From: Flaccisagitta enflata
Lineage: Eukaryota; Chaetognatha; Sagittoidea; Aphragmophora
Assembly: GCA_965153355.1 (NCBI GenBank)
Contig: OZ231126.1
Coordinates: 27,652,001 to 27,716,000, forward strand
DNA length: 64,000 bases
Direction: 5' to 3'
Shown here piece after piece: positions 60,094 through 64,000 of this stretch (position 1 is its first letter; the number at the start of each line of letters is the position of its first letter). The notes under the pieces are model-generated. The model was given only the letters and a program-made list of their open reading frames with translations. It was not told the DNA's origin and did not search any database. The position numbers were made by a program, and so were the translations under genes.

Positions 60094-60703
60094 TTTTTGA
60101 GCGGGGGCCTCAAAGGAAATAAAGTCTTGTGGAACACAGGGCAATTTTTGTTTGTCTGTTTATTTGTTTATTCATCCATCCCTTTGTCCCCCAGGCCTCC
60201 TCAGGCCTGGAATCTGCTCTCTCACGCCTGAAATATGCCAGTTCAGGCCCAAAATCTGCCCTCTCAGGCCTTGAATCTGCCCTCTCAGGCCTAGATTCTG
60301 CCCTCCCAGGCCTTGAATCTGCCCTCCCAGGCCTAAAGGCCCTCTAGAGGCTAGAGGCCCAAATCCTAGTCTCAAGGCACGAATCCTAGCCTAGAGGCCA
60401 AAATCCTAGCCTCGAGGCCCAAATCCTAGCCTCGAGGCTCAAATCCTAAGCTTGAGACTCAAATCCCAGCCTCGAGGCTCAAATCCCAGCCATGAGGCTC
60501 AAATACCAGTCTCAAGGCTCAAATCCTAGCCACGAGGCTCATATCCCAGTCTCCAGGCCCTAATTCCAGCCTTGAAGTTCAAATAAAAACAGCATAGGTC
60601 ATCGGCCCCTTTAGGGCCCCTGCCCCTCTAACCACCACACCCACATACACTCATAGGGGCAACGGGTACTGCTGTCCATCTGACGCTTTTGCGACTATTT
60701 TTA
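60094..60703 (+). mobile_element. Chimeric element: family C-like 5' end and family B 3' end
   Basis: 5' CCTTTTTGAGCGGGGGCCTC, GTCTTGTGGAAC and GAACACAGGGCAATTTTTG resemble family C. The body begins with GGCCTGAAATCTGCCCTCTC units (as in C2) and changes at about 60350 to GGCTCAAATCCTAGCCTC (as in family B). The 3' part is family B (CATAGGTCATCGGCCCC, GGGGCAACGGGTACTGCTG, hairpin CGC-TTTT-GCG, ACTATTTTT). Confidence 0.78.
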
Positions 60704-61200
60704 TTAGTCTGTCAGTCTACTTGTCAGTCTTTTTGTTAGTCTGTCAGTCTGTCCATCCCCTCCCTTGGTCAAGACTCTTAGGCCTCAAATCAGGCTTCTG
60801 TTGTCAAATCAAGCCTCTTATGCCTCAAATCAGGCCCCTCAGACCTCCAATCAGGCTTTTCAGGCCTCTAATTAGGCCTCTCAGGCCTCTAACCAGCTAA
60901 GTTATTTCAGGCTTCAAAGCAGTTCTTTATAGCCTTTCAGGCCTCTATTCAAGCCTCTTAGGCCTCAAGTAGACCTTTCAAGCTTCAAATCAGCACTCTC
61001 AAGCATGAAACTGGCCCTCTTAAGCCTCACATCAGCCTTCACAGACCTTGAATCAGCCTCCTTAGGCATCAAACCCTTCAGGCCTCAAATCAACCCTCAC
61101 AGGCTTCAAATCAGCCTACAAACAGGCTCTACAAACAGCCTTAATCCTTCAGGCTGTTTAAGCCTTCAATCAGCCATCTGCAGCATTTCTAATTAGGGAT
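60704..61200 (+). repeat. Orphan family A/C-type minisatellite
   Basis: (GTCAGTCT)n then worn GGCCTCAAATCAGGC units to about 61190, without a recognisable terminus on either side. It is probably a truncated element nested with the previous one. Confidence 0.65.
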
Positions 61201-61566
61201 CCTAGGAGCGTGAAAACATTTCAAGTGGGAGACTGGGCCACAATTATAATGCTATTTCAAAAATAATTAGAAAGAATTGAAGATTTTCAATTTTTTGGGC
61301 TGCAATTACAGTGCTATTTGAGGAATAATTAGAAAAAATTGAAAATCTTCAATTTTTTTCAATTTTGATATTGAATGTTTTCACCCTTTTGCCTCCCATT
61401 TCTAAACAATTTTAGCTACAAACGCTAAATTGCACTTATCTTATAATTTTTTTGATGTAGATTAATTTTTTTTCAAAGTTTACTAGCTATTCTTTAAGCT
61501 GACCCTAAGCATTGTTTTTGAACTACAACCACCCATTCATTCTCAAACGCTAATATGTCATACCAG
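61201..61566. repeat. Short direct repeats in the centre of the large inverted repeat
   Basis: CAATTA(T/C)A(A/G)TGCTATTT..AATAATTAGAAA.AATTGAA recurs at about 61240 and 61315. GTGAAAACATTT and AATGTTTTCAC face each other at 61211 and 61373. Confidence 0.6.
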
Positions 61567-62506
61567 TAACGGCGGCTTTCACCGTGAAGAAAAAAGTTGC
61601 AAGCATTGGTTACTTTTCACCAAGCTTTTATTTTCAGTCCCTCCATTTTTTAATCTGTTAGATCAACTTAAGAGCAGTTTTATGTGTTGATTGCACGGAA
61701 AATCAAAGAAAAATAGAACTGAGCCAAATGAGCTAGATGAGCAAAAATACTCAACATCACTCAACCAGATAACCAGCTATGCTCACTGAAATGCTTTCTG
61801 GTATTTGCATGCTTAATTAAAACATTTATTCATCCTACTAAAAGTTAGAACAAAAAATAAACTAAATGAGCTAAATGCTAAAATGCTGGTCTACTCACTG
61901 ATATGCATTCTTGTAGCTGCTTGCTTAAACATGTTTCAAAATATTTATTCATTTGTTGCATTTAAAATCAAAAAAAAAAAAACTAAGCTAAATGAGCTAA
62001 ATGAGCTAAAATGCTACAAAACACCCTCATTGATGAGCAGCTATGCTTGTAAACATGTTTTCATATATTTGCATGCTCAAAAAAACTCAAATACACTCCT
62101 TTATTGATTCTATTCAAAATCATGAAAAATTGAAAGAAAATTCAATATGAATTTTTCGTAAATAAATCTTTAAAAATTCATAACGCAAAAAATATTTGCT
62201 GTAGAGCATTCTGCTTGGCGCCAAATGAAAGAGAATTATCACATTTACTTACCCTATCAATTTCATTCGAGGGTGCAATCAGCCCTATGAGTTCCCCAAC
62301 TTCCTCATCAGAAAATAAAAGCCCTGTTTCTCTTGAATATGTCAAAAAGTTGAAGACTGACTTTTTTCATGATTAAAAAAATCTCAGCGTGAGAAAAAAT
62401 TTGCCAGCAAGCTATTTCAAGTCCCAACACATCATAAAACACTAAAAACATGGCCTGATGAGGGGACATTGATGCCTGACTTTATAGGGCTAACGGGGAC
62501 AGTGTG

Positions 62507-63164
62507 TGTCACCACGAACAGAAAATTTATTATTTCCCTTACTGACTTAGATGTAGCAGGTGAACAGCGCGATTGTAGCGTAAATAAGAGAAATGCGGTT
62601 TTTACAGTGTGATGATTTTATTTTGGTCGTAGAAATAAATTGTCGTGAAGAAAGCGAAGGAAATGAAAGGTTTAAAAACGTTAGAGACGCGATAGAAAGC
62701 TCGAAACAAAAGTACTAATGTAAGAAAGCAAATGTCTACATAAATGTCAAGTCTTGAATGTAACTTGTAGCCCTTTTGCGTGGTTCAAGCTTGACGATAA
62801 ACAACATCACAGATATTGAATAGCGAAAAATGAACGCCTACAGCTAAAAAAAAAATTTAAAGAGAAAAAAAAGACTAGAAAAAAAATCAGATGGGGCAAG
62901 ATATATCTGTGTAATATTCGGCTAATAACAATACGGTTCCAGAGTTGATCAAGTGGCATGCGACGAGTGTCACAAATCAGCCTTTGATAACGTAACAAAC
63001 TCGTTCACGCACGAATAAGAAGATTCTTCGGTTCGAGAGATTATGGCACGGTTATCTTTGGTTTCTTTGAATGAAATAAAAACAACTGCGTAATCCGAGC
63101 GTTTCGACAGGCTTTTAAAGCTCACACATGCGTGTAACGAAGCAAAACAAATGAAGCGCGAGCT
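62507..63164. other. Intergenic or septin intron sequence; no exon recognised
   Basis: I looked on the plus strand for the septin P-loop exon and on the minus strand for further desaturase sequence and found neither. The minus-strand poly-adenylation region of the desaturase should fall here. ATTAAA/AATAAA-like motifs are common in this AT-rich stretch, so I do not single one out. Confidence 0.45.
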
Positions 63165-63986
63165 TCATCCTTGAGCGCACATTCCTTCCCAAAGCATCGA
63201 GTCTTGAAAATGAACGAATTTGCCCTTTCTCGCGTCCATTGCGGCCTTTTCTAGACATTTCAAAGTCTTGACGTTCGTGTCCCAGAATGTGGCGGAGTGG
63301 TATGTCCGACCGTACTTGCCGCAGAAAGCCTCCACTCGCTCCCTCAGATCGCGCAAGCGATGGCGCGGCACGCGAGGGAATATGTGATGAGCTGGATACA
63401 AAGGAACAGATGAAAACGATTGATGAAATAGGCTTAAGGGAAACTTGGAGTGTTGTAATATGGCAGGTCGCAGGTGCATATCAAGATGTACGCTAGAATT
63501 ACAAATGTATTGGCATTATTCCCCAACCTGTTTGGAACTGAAGTCCGCCGTGAAACCAATCCATCCAGCGAGGACAATCGATATCGATGCAAGTTCGGAG
63601 CTGGTGGAGGAAATTATTGAAAAAATATAAGATTATTAAATCACTATCTCCGGTGAGGTTATCCTAAAAAAATCACTCACTTCGTTTCCATTCCATGTTT
63701 CATACCTGCGTGTCGAAAAATTGTTCATCGTCGTTTTTGTAAGTGATGTCCTCGAAAATCTCCATGGAAAAGTGGGAAAGGCAAATCTGCAAGAAGAATG
63801 ACAGAATCGGTGATTGGAGATCTTGCGCTTGTCGTATGTCGAAACCATTCTGACTTAACGTACCTGGACATGGAGAATACCAGCGATGGCGTGAGACAAG
63901 AGAAGGCATGAGATCAGCAATTTCCAAGTGAGACAGTGACTAAGCATCCACGAGACCCAACTCCAGTAGATGATGACACCGGCGAT
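63165..63986 (-). CDS. Front-end (delta-5/6/8-type) fatty acid or sphingolipid desaturase, C-terminal four exons
   Basis: Membrane di-iron desaturase that inserts a double bond near the carboxyl end of an acyl chain or long-chain base, usually at the ER with a fused cytochrome b5 domain. Four GT-AG exons: 63986-63864, 63786-63706, 63600-63528 and 63391-63165 (stop). Joined they give 167 residues: membrane segment IAGVIIYWSWVSWML, LLLSHAIAGILHVQ, then CLSHFSME, CPRWMDWFHGGLQFQ, and the third histidine box Q-T-A-H-H. That box is created across the last intron (phase 1) and followed by IFPRVPRHRLRDL. Gln as the first residue of that box is the hallmark of front-end desaturases. The tail is WEGMCAQG. 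Histidine boxes 1 and 2 and the b5 domain must lie beyond 64000. Substrate cannot be told from this part. Confidence 0.9.
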
Positions 63987-64000
63987 CTACAAAGAGTGAA

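Larger units (their letters stand above)
58942..62506. mobile_element. Large inverted-repeat element (3.56 kb) in the septin intron
   Basis: Outer ends CACACTGTCCCCGTTAGCCC and its inverse, flanked by TGTC on both sides (58938-58941, 62507-62510), a candidate 4-bp target duplication. Arms (about 58942-60045 and 61567-62506) are inverted copies, rich in AGCTCATTT units. The left arm contains family D element D10, which the right arm lacks. The centre (60047-61200) holds family A/B/C-type material. No transposase. Confidence 0.82.

Overview
This window looks like a repeat-dense eukaryotic genome, most likely an animal or a close unicellular relative of animals. The grounds are an exon almost matching the animal SEPT7-type septin N-terminus, canonical GT-AG introns, a Tx1-like non-LTR retrotransposon, TA-flanked MITEs and a very heavy load of microsatellites. 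I see no prokaryotic gene organisation. Nothing in the sequence fixes the species.

Layout. 1-5.9 kb is mostly unrecognised sequence with a GA microsatellite, one possible terminal exon on the minus strand and a small repeat cluster. 5.9-11.6 kb is a Tx1-like LINE: a broken endonuclease, a long open reverse-transcriptase frame and a 3' region made of tandem repeats. 11.6-20.6 kb holds tandem repeats, GA/GAA/CAA microsatellites, a 3' fragment of a second LINE on the minus strand and a TA MITE. 20.8-41.6 kb is a mosaic of small non-autonomous elements, microsatellites and palindromic MITEs. 41.96-45.11 kb is a large inverted repeat whose arms both carry a tRNA-like pol III promoter. 46.6-53.4 kb has three weakly supported minus-strand coding segments between nested mobile elements. 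53.5-55.2 kb is a minisatellite-rich element and a CT array. 58.7 kb is a septin exon (+). Its downstream intron carries a 3.56-kb inverted-repeat element. 63.2-64 kb is the 3' end of a front-end fatty-acid or sphingolipid desaturase gene (-) in four exons, continuing past the window edge.

Most notable signal: dozens of copies of related small elements, which I call families A, B, C and D. Each copy has a 5' terminal hairpin, usually a GTCC or GGTC tetranucleotide run, often a central minisatellite, an inverted copy of the 5' terminus near the 3' end, and a short hairpin a few bases from the 3' terminus. The hairpin stems change sequence between families while keeping base-pairing, and ends tend to read CTTG or CTAG before T. 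This architecture resembles non-autonomous rolling-circle elements (Helitron, Helentron or HINE type). Nested insertions and one empty site inside the window show that they were mobile. No Rep/helicase gene is present here.

The few genes do not form a visible pathway. Septin (cytoskeletal GTPase) and desaturase (lipid metabolism) are convergent neighbours in intron-rich DNA.
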